Source of the DNA: a virus
Virus record (IMG/VR): IMGVR_UViG_3300045413_000050
Location: 1 to 25,951 of that record
Direction: 5' to 3' (one strand)
Length of the DNA stretch: 25,951 nt
This document shows positions 1 through 8,659 of the stretch, piece by piece (position 1 is the stretch's first letter; each line of letters starts with the position of its first letter). Below the pieces are notes generated by a model. It searched no databases and was not told where the DNA came from. It saw only the letters and a program-made list of their open reading frames with translations. Position numbers and translations under genes: made by a program.

Positions 1-3000
1 CACTTAGAAGAATTAGGAACGAGGCAGTAAATATTGTTAAGATGGTATTCCAGTCCGACATATTCCAGAACAATGTATTCCAGATAAAAATTGATGAGGT
101 ATTACCATTATTAACTATGAATAGAGTTGTTTCTAAATCCGTATCTATTACTTCATCTACACTAAAGTATATTGGACTTGGAAGAATTATTAATGATTCC
201 ATTAGCATGGTAGAATCCAAGGCAAGATTGGGAACATTTAGAAAAGTATTGGTAGAATCTATCTCAGTACAGTCATTCAGAAGCAAGTTAGAACAACTGT
301 TGAAGATAGTATCAAGTATTGTCAATATTGCCAAGGCTGAGAACTATGTAAGAGGAAGACAAAAGGTTGTAAATAATATAGTAACAATCAACAGGTATGG
401 AGTATTCCAAAACATATTCCAATCTAATGTATTTCAAACCATTCAGAATGAGATAGTAGTGTTGATAAGATTGGGTAGGATTATTAATAATACAATTAAC
501 GTGCCAAGTACAATTAGACGATTGGGCGTATTCAGACGAATTAAGAATGAGGTGGTATCAATTATGCACTCTCATAGAACATTAATGACAATATTAAAAG
601 TGGTAACTTACTATGAACAATTAGTGGGTGTAAAGATAAGATCACTCGTAATGAAGCGTGTGTATGGTGAAAACATATCCATACAATCATTCAGAAGTAA
701 ACTTGAAATACTTAGAAGAGTGATTAATGACAGTATCAGTGTTGCAGAGAATAAGATCAAATACTCTGTATTGGTGAGACCGTTAATTGAAAATATCAAC
801 TTATCTCAAACACAGAGAAACCTGCTTGGATTTAAAAAGATAGTTAATGAATCACTATCCATTGTAGATTCTTATATAAAATATGAGGTATTGCAGAGAC
901 TGGTAAATGAAACAATTAGTATTGATGAATCATTTAGAAAGTCATGGATTAGGATATTCAGTGATATTCTTAACATTATAGATAGTAGAGTGAGATATGG
1001 TATATTTAGGCGTATTATTAACAATGATGTATCCATACAGTCATTTAGAAGTAAACTGGAGATAATCAGACGTGTAATTAATGAGTCTATTAGTATGACA
1101 GAATCCAAATTCAGATCACTCATTATGTCTAGAATACAAACTAATTCAATCAATATGGTAGATAGTAGAATTAAATATCAAATATTGAACCGTATAATAA
1201 GCAAATTCATACAAATAGAATCTACACATATAAGACGAAATACATTGAAAAGAATTATTACAGAAGTGGAAAATATAGGATTAAGAATATTCCAATCCGA
1301 TGTATTCCAGAATAACGTGTTTGCAGTATCAGAAGTAATACGATTCCTAATATTGAGAAGGATGATATTTAACAACGTTAGTATGGGTGAGAGTTTGAGA
1401 AAATCATGGGCTAGGGTATTCAGTGATACAATTAATATTGTGGATGGTAGGGTAAGATTAGGCGTACTTAAACGTATTATTGGTGAGGATGTATCAATAC
1501 AATCCTTTAGAAACAAGTTACAGATACTACGTAGGATAGTTAATGAAGGAATAAATATTGCTGAATCATTCAGAAAGTCATGGATTAGGGTATTTGGGGA
1601 AGGTATCAATATTGTAGATGATAGAGTTCCACGTCTATCTCTAAAACGTGTAATAAACAAATCTGTTGATATATTTGATTCAAGAGTGAAATTGGGATAC
1701 TTTAGAAGAATCATCACCAATTATGTCAATATGGACAGTACAATATACAGACTTGGTGTATTGAGAAGGGTGTTTGGTGAGAGTATATCTATAGAATCCA
1801 ACTATAGAAAATACCAATCATTGATGAGGGTATTAGTTAAATTTGTAGAATTGGTTGATTCACGTATCCCACGCCTATCCATTACTAGGACTATTAGCCG
1901 TATAGTAAACATATCCCACTCACATACCGTAAGACTATCATTAACTAGAGTATTACAGGAGAGTGTATCTATACAGTCATTCAGAAGTAAGCTGGAAGTA
2001 ATAAGGCGTATAATCAGTGAGGGTATGAACGTTACTGAATCATTCAGAAAGTCATGGACTAGAATATTTACAGAGTTTGTACAGATTAACCTAGCTGGTA
2101 TATTCCAAAGTATATTCCAATCCGATGTATTCCAAAAAATCTATAGAGAGACATTTGTATATCTTACAATGAAACGTGTCAGGAATGAATCAGTTGAAAT
2201 TACTGATAGTGTTAGAAAACTATCGTCATTAACAAGAGTCATAAATAAAGCTGTAAGTGTTACAGATTCATTTGTGAGAAGAATCACACTTAGACGAATC
2301 ATTAATAACACTATAAACTTGTCAGAATCATTTAGTAAGTCACAGACAATCATGAGGAGATTAATTGAGTATATGATAGTGCCATCAACACCAATAAAAT
2401 CACTAACATTAAGGCGTGTATACTCCGAGTCCATTAGTATTGTACATGGTATTAAACGAACATTAACCATACATAGATTAATCAATGAGTCGGTATCGAT
2501 ACAATCATTCAGGGGTAGATTAGAATACCTATTAAAAATCATCAATGAGGGACTAACATTGGTAGATTCACGAATATCAAAGAAGACCTTATTGAGAAGT
2601 TTGAATGAGTTCGTACAAATAGTAGATTTACAAATTAAGAGATTATCTCTAAAACGTGTAATTAATGAAGTCAGTAACATAACCTCAAATGTAATCAGAA
2701 AGTTGGTATTATTGAGAGTGATTAACAATGTAGTATCAATACAATCGTTTAGGGGTAGATTAGAATACTTACTAAAAATTATTAATGAATCAATGGAAGT
2801 AGTTGAAACCAGTATCAAATATGGTATATTTAAACGAACCATTGTGGAAGTACAGAATATAGTTCATTCATTTATATACTACTTTGTAATAGTAAAAACA
2901 GTAATTAATGGTATATCTATAAATGATAATATTGTTAGACGAATGACATTATTAAGAAGAATTAATGAGTCATTATCAATACTATCATTGTTTAGAAAAC

Positions 3001-3371
3001 ACGAATCAATACTAAGACGTGTTAGTAATTCGGTAGAGATAGGTGAATCACTTAGAAAATCATGGATTAAGGTGTTCAATGAATCTATAAATACAGTATT
3101 AATTATTAAATCATTTAAAATAATCTATATAATCATTGGTGAGTCAATATCTATTCAATCATTCAGAAATAGACGTGAAATCATATTGAGAGTGATTAAT
3201 GAGGGAGTGAGTATCGTAGAATCCTTTACTAAAATACTACTATCGGTGGTAGATGCCTTTTCACCAAAGACCAAGTTTGGTAAAGTTACACGTTCTGTAA
3301 AAGTACATGGTACGTCAAAACGTGTTAAACTTTATAAAGACGACAGGAATATAAAAGGTGAAAGCGAATGA
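1..3371 (+). CDS. giant basic 20-residue-repeat protein, 5' partial (tail fibre/adhesin-like)
   Basis: The reading frame is already open at base 3 and reads LRRIRNEAVNIVK before the first ATG at 42. That segment fits the internal repeat, so the gene begins upstream of the window and is 5'-truncated here. The visible 1,122 residues are almost entirely degenerate 20-residue units with consensus near R-R-V-I-N-E-S-I-S-I-x-E-S-x-R-x, then hydrophobics; units can be followed in register, for example from 2660 to 2840. A sub-motif SIQSFRSKLE recurs eight times and ESFRKSWIR about five times. Four units are replaced by FQ-rich segments such as VFQSDIFQNNVFQ. The last 40 residues are non-repetitive and basic. 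No signal peptide or membrane segment is seen in the visible part. The gene overlaps the next one by 4 bp (ATGA), as in a virion structural operon. Alternating hydrophobics suggest a beta-solenoid or fibre. Function is inferred; a host-like surface or adhesion protein is the alternative. Confidence 0.75.
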   Translation, partial: LRRIRNEAVNIVKMVFQSDIFQNNVFQIKIDEVLPLLTMNRVVSKSVSITSSTLKYIGLGRIINDSISMVESKARLGTFRKVLVESISVQSFRSKLEQLLKIVSSIVNIAKAENYVRGRQKVVNNIVTINRYGVFQNIFQSNVFQTIQNEIVVLIRLGRIINNTINVPSTIRRLGVFRRIKNEVVSIMHSHRTLMTILKVVTYYEQLVGVKIRSLVMKRVYGENISIQSFRSKLEILRRVINDSISVAENKIKYSVLVRPLIENINLSQTQRNLLGFKKIVNESLSIVDSYIKYEVLQRLVNETISIDESFRKSWIRIFSDILNIIDSRVRYGIFRRIINNDVSIQSFRSKLEIIRRVINESISMTESKFRSLIMSRIQTNSINMVDSRIKYQILNRIISKFIQIESTHIRRNTLKRIITEVENIGLRIFQSDVFQNNVFAVSEVIRFLILRRMIFNNVSMGESLRKSWARVFSDTINIVDGRVRLGVLKRIIGEDVSIQSFRNKLQILRRIVNEGINIAESFRKSWIRVFGEGINIVDDRVPRLSLKRVINKSVDIFDSRVKLGYFRRIITNYVNMDSTIYRLGVLRRVFGESISIESNYRKYQSLMRVLVKFVELVDSRIPRLSITRTISRIVNISHSHTVRLSLTRVLQESVSIQSFRSKLEVIRRIISEGMNVTESFRKSWTRIFTEFVQINLAGIFQSIFQSDVFQKIYRETFVYLTMKRVRNESVEITDSVRKLSSLTRVINKAVSVTDSFVRRITLRRIINNTINLSESFSKSQTIMRRLIEYMIVPSTPIKSLTLRRVYSESISIVHGIKRTLTIHRLINESVSIQSFRGRLEYLLKIINEGLTLVDSRISKKTLLRSLNEFVQIVDLQIKRLSLKRVINEVSNITSNVIRKLVLLRVINNVVSIQSFRGRLEYLLKIINESMEVVETSIKYGIFKRTIVEVQNIVHSFIYYFVIVKTVINGISINDNIVRRMTLLRRINESLSILSLFRKHESILRRVSNSVEIGESLRKSWIKVFNESINTVLIIKSFKIIYIIIGESISIQSFRNRREIILRVINEGVSIVESFTKILLSVVDAFSPKTKFGKVTRSVKVHGTSKRVKLYKDDRNIKGESE
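3..3230 (+). repeat. about fifty degenerate 60-bp (20-aa) in-frame repeats
   Basis: Conserved R-x-I-N-E and S-I-S-I positions recur every 20 codons along the whole stretch. The eight better-conserved SIQSFR sub-repeats start near 262, 676, 1030, 1492, 1966, 2493, 2735 and 3145. Their irregular spacing suggests duplication of blocks followed by divergence. Confidence 0.85.
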
Positions 3372-3721
3372 GCATGAATATGGTCGGCAGGTCAGTTGAG
3401 TTTAGGGTTAAAGTCGGTGCTAGATCTGTCATAGAGTTGACTATTACCAATGATGATGGTACAGCCAAAGACCTATCAAATACTACAAACTTTGCAACTG
3501 GTAGGTGGAAGGTCTGGAAGCCCGATGGAACTTTGATAATAGATGGTGATATATCATTCTACAGTAGGGTTAATGGAATTATAACTTATGCGTTGGGTGC
3601 AAGTGACACTACCTCAGATAAGGCTGGTGTTTGGGAGGGCGAGGTTGAAATCAAGGACACCGCAGGTAATATGACAGAACAGACGCAATCTTTTAATTTC
3701 ACCATTGAAGAATCATATTAA
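3368..3721 (+). CDS. Ig-like/BppU-like virion structural protein
   Basis: This 117-aa protein is beta-strand rich, with an early segment RSVEFRVKVGARSVIELTI, a central GRWKVWKPDGTLIIDGDI and a GVWEGEVEIKDTAGN near the end. That pattern is typical of the Ig-like N-terminal domain of phage baseplate upper proteins (BppU/DUF2479) and other tail accessory proteins. It would act in the virion, probably at the tail tip with the upstream repeat protein. The ATG overlaps the upstream stop (ATGA), and a GGTGA Shine-Dalgarno-like sequence lies about 8 nt before it, so the pair looks translationally coupled. The start could also be the second Met (MNMVG). The family assignment rests on pattern recognition only. 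Confidence 0.6.
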   Translation: MSMNMVGRSVEFRVKVGARSVIELTITNDDGTAKDLSNTTNFATGRWKVWKPDGTLIIDGDISFYSRVNGIITYALGASDTTSDKAGVWEGEVEIKDTAGNMTEQTQSFNFTIEESY

Positions 3722-3722
3722 C

Positions 3723-3869
3723 ATGGCGAATATAATATTTGTTGCATCTGGGGCATGTGCTAATTGTGGACATGGACAGGAAGCACACGAAGGAAATCAG
3801 GGTTGTACTGCACCATCAAATAATGATCCAACACAACCTTGTCAATGCACTAATATAGGAAGTTACTAA
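3723..3869 (+). CDS. mini zinc-ribbon protein (48 aa)
   Basis: A 48-aa ORF begins one base after the Ig-like gene. It carries C12-x2-C15-G-H17, H22, C28 and a closing C40-x-C42 followed by a terminal tyrosine. The spacing C..CGH..xxH....C......C.C is a recurrent layout in very small phage and archaeal proteins and would bind one zinc. No function is known to me. The tight spacing to the upstream gene and the clustered Cys/His codons argue that it is translated. It is one of ten such miniature Cys proteins in this window. Confidence 0.65.
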   Translation: MANIIFVASGACANCGHGQEAHEGNQGCTAPSNNDPTQPCQCTNIGSY

Positions 3870-3872
3870 AGA

Positions 3873-3880
3873 CTTATATG
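3873..3880 (+). promoter_or_regulatory. TATA box of the nuclease operon
   Basis: CTTATATG lies 33 nt upstream of the ATG at 3906, the leaderless spacing seen throughout the window. Confidence 0.6.
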
Positions 3881-3905
3881 TGGGATTGTGTAATCCACAC
3901 ACTGT

Positions 3906-4670
3906 ATGTTAAAATTAGAAGATATAAGTAATCACGTCTACTTTGAATTTAGACGTTCACAGGTAGAAGCTATGAAAACTGAGAGATTGGGGGTCATTCA
4001 CGTCAGTGATATTATTAAACCATGTATGAGAAATGTAATTTACAAGAAAGTGTTACCTAATACAGGAATGTCAACGGAGGATTTTAAGTCCCTCTATATA
4101 GGGCAAGCAGTTCATTCCAACTCCATGTTAGCAACACCAGAACACCATGAAATGTTTCTAGCCTATAATTATGTAAAGGATAAACCGCTTACAAAAGAAG
4201 AGGCTCTAAACATTCCAATAGAAGATCCAGAGCACTTAGATATCATTTATGGCAGTATAGATGACTTACTTCAAATAGATGGTAAGTGGGTTATTTGTGA
4301 TAAGAAAACTACTAGTTCTATTGATTATTTCCAACGTTCAACCGCAAAACCAAGTGAAAGTCACGTTGATCAAATTAATAGATATAGGGTATTGTTGAAG
4401 AAGTGTTATGGTATTGATGCCGAATTTGGTTGTGTAATATACATTAGTAATAGTATTGATAAGGAAAAACGTGATATGCCTACAGCACTATCATTCAAAT
4501 TAAAACCTATTGAGGAAACTCTTACTGATATAGTTGAGAAGGCAAGAATCATTAAAAAGAGTATGACTGATTTTACATTACCAGAAAGAACCAAATGCTA
4601 CTTATGTGATGGAATGTGTCCATATGCATCGATGTGTTTTGGTGATAACCGTAAGAGATGGCAAGAGTAG
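3906..4670 (+). CDS. Cas4/RecB-like PD-(D/E)XK nuclease with four Fe-S-type cysteines
   Basis: The 254-aa protein has the core of the Cas4/RecB-type PD-(D/E)XK nucleases: C40 in KPCMRNVIY, G66-Q-A-V-H70, D119/D120 in GSIDD, D132-K-K134 in the D-x-K signature and Q156-x3-Y160. Three more cysteines (C231, C234, C238) plus C244 near the C-terminus match the Cas4 iron-sulphur pattern of one early and three late cysteines. Family members cut DNA, often as 5'-3' exonucleases, with Mg or Mn. No cas1 or cas2 is nearby, so a CRISPR role is unlikely; recombination or genome end-processing before packaging is more plausible. It is the first gene of a leaderless operon with the Cys peptide and the TIM-barrel protein. 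Confidence 0.85.
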   Translation: MLKLEDISNHVYFEFRRSQVEAMKTERLGVIHVSDIIKPCMRNVIYKKVLPNTGMSTEDFKSLYIGQAVHSNSMLATPEHHEMFLAYNYVKDKPLTKEEALNIPIEDPEHLDIIYGSIDDLLQIDGKWVICDKKTTSSIDYFQRSTAKPSESHVDQINRYRVLLKKCYGIDAEFGCVIYISNSIDKEKRDMPTALSFKLKPIEETLTDIVEKARIIKKSMTDFTLPERTKCYLCDGMCPYASMCFGDNRKRWQE

Positions 4671-4777
4671 AATACATATCACCAGAGTGCTATACCCATG
4701 ACCACATTAAATGTCCAACTGTTAGATTGTCTATAAGATGTACATGTATGTGTCATAGGATAATTGGTTCAGGTTGA
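4658..4777 (+). CDS. mini Cys/His-rich peptide (39 aa)
   Basis: The ORF starts inside the end of the nuclease gene and ends by overlapping the next start (TTGA at 4774-4777). It encodes C11-Y-T-H14-D-H16-I-K-C19, then C28-T-C30-M-C32-H33. The C....H..C and C.C.CH layout is familiar from tiny phage proteins and suggests a zinc site. The double overlap supports coupled translation between nuclease and TIM-barrel protein. Function unknown. Confidence 0.6.
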   Translation: MARVEYISPECYTHDHIKCPTVRLSIRCTCMCHRIIGSG

Positions 4778-5544
4778 GGATATTCTATAACGGGAATAAT
4801 AAAGCACACCTAGAGGCACTTGAACAATGTCATGTAAAGAATGTTATGCTATCATTCAAGTATTCATATGCCAACATTGGTAAGTTCAAAAGCAAATTTG
4901 ATAAAATATTCGTAGTAGCTGGGACTGGTACGGAACCAGAAAGATACTATGACCTATTAAAAAAACATAGGGAGTTATATGATTATGCCACCCAATTTGA
5001 TGTATTCTATAACATGGAAGAAACTATTAAGTATTATAGGAAGGAAAGAGAACAGGGCATAGATTGGACTTTACCAGTATTACAGGAGAACTATTTAAAC
5101 CATATTAGTAGATTACAACCCCAACCAAATTCATACATATGTCTTGGTGAAATTCATGGCAGGGAAGAAACAGAAGACCAAGTTAGAAAACTTCCATCAA
5201 ATCTTAAGTTTCACGGATTGGCTAAGGGTAGGTATATAAGCAGAACTAGGTCGTTTGAATCACTTGATACTTCTGGTTGGATATCGGCAGCCATGTCAAA
5301 AAAATGTGAAGTATGGAATAACAACTCTACAAGTTTCATGTTCTTTGGTGATAAGGGTAGGGGTATGATACCAATGCTCAATCACGCATGTGAGGTTCAT
5401 AAAGAATATTTGGAAATTATAGGTGTGAATAAAAATGACATATTGGCTGGTGATTATTATGCCCTATTAAAAGCTCCATTTGCACTACTATACATGCCAA
5501 TGTGTAAACAATTAAATATAATGCAAGATAACTTTACTATATAA
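4774..5544 (+). CDS. TGT/DpdA-like TIM-barrel protein (possible 7-deazaguanine transglycosylase)
   Basis: This 256-aa protein starts with TTG, overlapping the upstream stop. Strand-like segments occur in regular succession: MRIFY (1-5), NVMLSF (23-28), KIFVVAG (44-50), FDVFYN (75-80), TLPVLQ (99-104), YICLGEI (121-127), KFHGLAKG (145-152) and ESLDTSGW (162-169). That is eight, as expected for a TIM barrel. The last two resemble the HGLG and SxDSxSW segments of queuine tRNA-ribosyltransferase (TGT) and its DNA-modifying paralogue DpdA. Family members swap guanine for a 7-deazaguanine in tRNA or DNA; in a virus this would protect the genome from host nucleases. No precursor-synthesis gene (FolE, QueC-E type) is visible here. 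Fold inference is moderate, substrate is speculative. Confidence 0.5.
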   Translation: MRIFYNGNNKAHLEALEQCHVKNVMLSFKYSYANIGKFKSKFDKIFVVAGTGTEPERYYDLLKKHRELYDYATQFDVFYNMEETIKYYRKEREQGIDWTLPVLQENYLNHISRLQPQPNSYICLGEIHGREETEDQVRKLPSNLKFHGLAKGRYISRTRSFESLDTSGWISAAMSKKCEVWNNNSTSFMFFGDKGRGMIPMLNHACEVHKEYLEIIGVNKNDILAGDYYALLKAPFALLYMPMCKQLNIMQDNFTI

Positions 5545-5547
5545 ATA

Positions 5548-5556
5548 TTTATTAAA
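5548..5556 (+). promoter_or_regulatory. TATA box of the terminase operon
   Basis: TTTATTAAA begins 29 nt before the ATG at 5577, which selects that ATG over the in-frame TTG at 5568. Confidence 0.6.
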
Positions 5557-5576
5557 TAGAGTAATAATTGGTATAT

Positions 5577-6095
5577 ATGTCTAGTGATATATTTAAAATC
5601 AAGCCTCTAGATGAACATGCATCTAAAGTTGTAGTTGACGGTCATAAAACTGTATCACCATTTAATTCCAGCAAGCATTTAAAAACCGCAAACATACCAG
5701 CATTGTGTGACCAATGTGTCTATAGGTCGATAGAGAGTGGCGGGAATGGCAAGTGCCCAAAATACGAAACTGGTGCAATATGTGCGATTAGAAAGGACTT
5801 TATAGAACTAATAAATGAATTGGACACAAGGAATCCAGAACATGTTAAAACCATGCTGGATATGTTGGCAAAACTATCATTTGAGAATGTGCTTATGGCA
5901 TTGACGGAATCCAAGTTTGATGGTAATATACCAGACAGGAATACCAAGTCCGAGGTAAACACCTTATTAAAAATTATACAGACTATAGGTGAAATCAGTA
6001 GTAAGATAGTGGTTAGTGAGGAACATATATTAAATAAACGTGGTGATATAGAAGCCATTTTTAGACAAATAAAAGCACAAAAAACTGGTGATTAA
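5577..6095 (+). CDS. probable small terminase subunit with a Cys4 site
   Basis: The 172-aa protein lies directly before the large terminase, with only one base between stop and start. An early cluster C44-x2-C47-x12-C60-x8-C69 (CDQCVYR then GKCPKYETGAICAI) suggests a bound zinc or iron-sulphur cluster. The remainder is predicted helical (residues about 72-165), as expected for a small terminase that recognises viral DNA and loads the large subunit. The Cys cluster is unlike classical TerS, so the role comes mainly from position. The start was set by TATA spacing. Confidence 0.5.
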   Translation: MSSDIFKIKPLDEHASKVVVDGHKTVSPFNSSKHLKTANIPALCDQCVYRSIESGGNGKCPKYETGAICAIRKDFIELINELDTRNPEHVKTMLDMLAKLSFENVLMALTESKFDGNIPDRNTKSEVNTLLKIIQTIGEISSKIVVSEEHILNKRGDIEAIFRQIKAQKTGD

Positions 6096-6096
6096 C

Positions 6097-7479
6097 ATGC
6101 CTACATTAACTAAGGAACAAATGGCAGAGAGGGTTAAATTCTTACAAGTCATTACCGATTGCGTTCACAAGCCAAGTGTGTTTAGTGATGTGTTTCTAAA
6201 TCATAAATTATTTGATTATAATAAGAAATACGTTGACTGTGAGGATAGATTCATAGTATATCGTAGTGGTAGACAGGTTGGTAAAACAATATCAACTGCT
6301 GTAAAGATAATACACTATGCCTTATTTGCACCATTATTATCTGATATAATTGACAGGGAATGTGTCATAGTAATAGCAGCACCCACTCAAAATCAGGCTA
6401 GTATTATGTTCAATAAGATTAGGGATTTGGTTATGATTAATGAGTTTTTAAAATCATATGTTATTAGAAACACTCAAACAGAGTTATGGATTAATTTCTT
6501 AGATAATAGCGGGATTACTAAAATCTATACTAGGGCTACAGGTGACACTGGAACTTCTTTGAGGGGCTATTCACCTAGTGTTATAGTTGCAGATGAATGT
6601 TCTTTCATAAAGACCGATATACTCCGTGCATTTCTACCTTCGGGTATGGCTAAAAAGGCTAAGGTGTGGCTTACATCTACCCCATTCAGCAAGGCTGGTT
6701 ATTTCTATGAGGCATGTATGAACTCAAAACCAAATAATCCAGAGGGCATGTGGACAGAGTTTCATGTAAAGTCCACTGATAACCCACTTGTAAAGGCAGA
6801 CCCCACGTTTGTTGAAGAGATTAAGAGGCTTACCAAGGAAGAATATGTACAGGAGATAGAAGGTGAATTCCTAGATATTGGTGATGCACTAATACCTCAT
6901 TCACTAATCAGTGAGGCGGTTGGGGATTACACGCCTCATGGTAAGATTCGTTATTATATGGGTGTAGATGTTGCTAGAACTGGTAGGGATGAAACAGTGT
7001 ATACCATAGTTGGAATAGATGATTCAGATGTAGTATTTGTAGAGGAAGTACAGAGTGAATTACAATCCAATGTTGTTCAGATAGCTGGAAGAATGGGTGA
7101 GTTTGCACGAAAGTATAACTTGGAAACCATATTTGTAGACGAGACGGGATTAGGCGGGGGATTGGTGGATCTGAGTAGGGAACAAAAATTACCAGTTAGG
7201 GGTGTGTTCTTTTCATTACAAGAGAAAGCAGATATGTATAAAAATTTGAGATTGTTATTTGAGAACCATAAGATTAAACTTAAGCAGATTAACAAATTAG
7301 TATATCAGATATCATATCTTAGAAGGGAATATACTGAAACTGGTATAATGAAAATCAAATCAGATGAACATGATGACTTTCCAGATAGCCTTGTACTTGC
7401 CTGTAAATCTATTAGTGGTGGAGATAGTTGGCATGTTCTACCTATAGGTGCTGGTATCAAGAAGGCATTATTTGGTTAA
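6097..7479 (+). CDS. terminase large subunit (TerL)
   Basis: This 460-aa protein is the DNA-packaging motor: an ATPase that pumps DNA into the prohead and a nuclease that cuts the concatemer. The ATPase half shows Walker A G58-R-Q-V-G-K-T64, Walker B SVIVADE (161-167) with E167, and the coupling motif LTSTP (192-196). The RNase H-like nuclease half shows D291 in MGVDVARTGRDE, D348-E349 in IFVDETG and a late acidic group H425-D-D-F-P-D430. Length and motif order are normal for the family, so it looks intact. A GGTGAT ribosome-binding site lies about 7 nt before the ATG; an upstream GTG (6088) is less likely. No portal or capsid gene follows, which is unusual for a tailed virus. Confidence 0.95.
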   Translation: MPTLTKEQMAERVKFLQVITDCVHKPSVFSDVFLNHKLFDYNKKYVDCEDRFIVYRSGRQVGKTISTAVKIIHYALFAPLLSDIIDRECVIVIAAPTQNQASIMFNKIRDLVMINEFLKSYVIRNTQTELWINFLDNSGITKIYTRATGDTGTSLRGYSPSVIVADECSFIKTDILRAFLPSGMAKKAKVWLTSTPFSKAGYFYEACMNSKPNNPEGMWTEFHVKSTDNPLVKADPTFVEEIKRLTKEEYVQEIEGEFLDIGDALIPHSLISEAVGDYTPHGKIRYYMGVDVARTGRDETVYTIVGIDDSDVVFVEEVQSELQSNVVQIAGRMGEFARKYNLETIFVDETGLGGGLVDLSREQKLPVRGVFFSLQEKADMYKNLRLLFENHKIKLKQINKLVYQISYLRREYTETGIMKIKSDEHDDFPDSLVLACKSISGGDSWHVLPIGAGIKKALFG

Positions 7480-7480
7480 A

Positions 7481-7488
7481 TTTAAATA
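7481..7488 (+). promoter_or_regulatory. TATA box of the 7508 operon
   Basis: TTTAAATA begins 27 nt before the ATG at 7508, just after the terL stop. Confidence 0.6.
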
Positions 7489-7507
7489 CTTTGCTTATAT
7501 TTTATAA

Positions 7508-8659
7508 ATGTTGGACTTACCATTAGACAAGAGTTGGATTAATTGGTATAAAAATGCAAAGATATGCCCACGTTGTAAACAACGAGTTACTGTAATACCA
7601 TGCCCAGAATGTGGATTTGAATATTCTCACAAGGCATCTCAGACAAAACCTCAGAATTTAGAAGTTCAAACCGAGGGTGAGTTGGAAGAAGTTACAAAGA
7701 TTTTACCAGCTATATTACCTGCTCTAAGTGGTATTGTTAGTAGTATTGCTGATAGTGGTTCTGGTAATGATGATGAAGAGGAGGATGATTTAGCTAAGGC
7801 AATAAATAGACTTGATGATATTTTAAAAAGAGAGGGTGGTGAAAGTATCGGTAAACCAAATACAGGTGGTGGAAGTAAAAGTGTTCAATCTAATGGTAGA
7901 GAGAGGGGACTTAGTAGTAATAGGATGCCACTTACAATACCAAAGGTTACTAGACAAGGTAAAAAATTCACTTTTAACCCAGCAGGTCATGGTCAAAGTG
8001 GAGATGTTTTAAGGGGTACTGAAACAAACGTTCGTGGTACGTTACCAGCTACTTCTCGTGGTACTACTTCAGCGAAAGAACAAAAAAATGAGTGGGGTTC
8101 TGGTTCTAAACATATACCTAAATACTCACCAACCACTAATATACAGAATAAAAAAACACCAAGGGCAGCTACAGGTGCAATGGGAACTGAGAATAGAAAC
8201 ATACCAACTTCTAAACCCACCACATCTGAGAAACCACGATCAATACTTCAAAGAATACGGGATAGGTTGAAAAAGTTTTCACGTGCACCAGTAGATTTGG
8301 GTGATATTACCACAGAACAGGAAGAACAAGCTAATGCTGAGTTTGCAAAAGATCCATTTCATAAAGGCGGTAAAAGTCCAATACAACACACTCCCACTGG
8401 CAAGGTTCGTCAGCCAAGAAAACCACCAAAGTATACTTCCTCAAACCCACATCCTCAGAAAAGAATAGGTTCTAGATCTGGTAAGAACCCCAATATATTT
8501 AGAAGAAAGGATGGTAGTGGATATGGAAACCTATTTGTAACTAACGTAATATCTGATGGAATAGTGGATGATGATACGTTTGTCGGCAAACCAGTAGAAG
8601 ACCCAACTAAACACGAAACTTATATATACGATAAGCGTAGGAAAAAACAAGATGAATAA
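7508..8659 (+). CDS. zinc-ribbon protein with long disordered basic tail
   Basis: The 383-aa protein begins with a short segment and a classical zinc ribbon (C20-P-R-C23 and C32-P-E-C35). Next come a helix near 57-82 with a mildly hydrophobic stretch, a very acidic run near 87-95, and a short predicted helix. About 240 residues of Gly/Ser/Pro/Lys/Arg-rich low-complexity sequence follow, ending in a more ordered tail around FRRKDGSGYGNLFVTNVI. It sits right after TerL but has none of the features of a portal or protease. It could be a scaffold, a DNA-binding virion protein or a packaging accessory. I do not recognise the family. The next gene overlaps its end by 8 bp. Confidence 0.6.
   Translation: MLDLPLDKSWINWYKNAKICPRCKQRVTVIPCPECGFEYSHKASQTKPQNLEVQTEGELEEVTKILPAILPALSGIVSSIADSGSGNDDEEEDDLAKAINRLDDILKREGGESIGKPNTGGGSKSVQSNGRERGLSSNRMPLTIPKVTRQGKKFTFNPAGHGQSGDVLRGTETNVRGTLPATSRGTTSAKEQKNEWGSGSKHIPKYSPTTNIQNKKTPRAATGAMGTENRNIPTSKPTTSEKPRSILQRIRDRLKKFSRAPVDLGDITTEQEEQANAEFAKDPFHKGGKSPIQHTPTGKVRQPRKPPKYTSSNPHPQKRIGSRSGKNPNIFRRKDGSGYGNLFVTNVISDGIVDDDTFVGKPVEDPTKHETYIYDKRRKKQDE

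Noticed and set aside
611-3079. Several minus-strand ORFs of 62-233 aa
   Set aside because: They are antisense to the repeat gene, are Ser/Leu/Ile-rich mirror images of its repeats, and have no promoter spacing.
3906-4670. CRISPR-associated Cas4 with an adaptation module
   Set aside because: No cas1, cas2 or repeat-spacer array is in the window; stand-alone Cas4-like nucleases are common in viruses.
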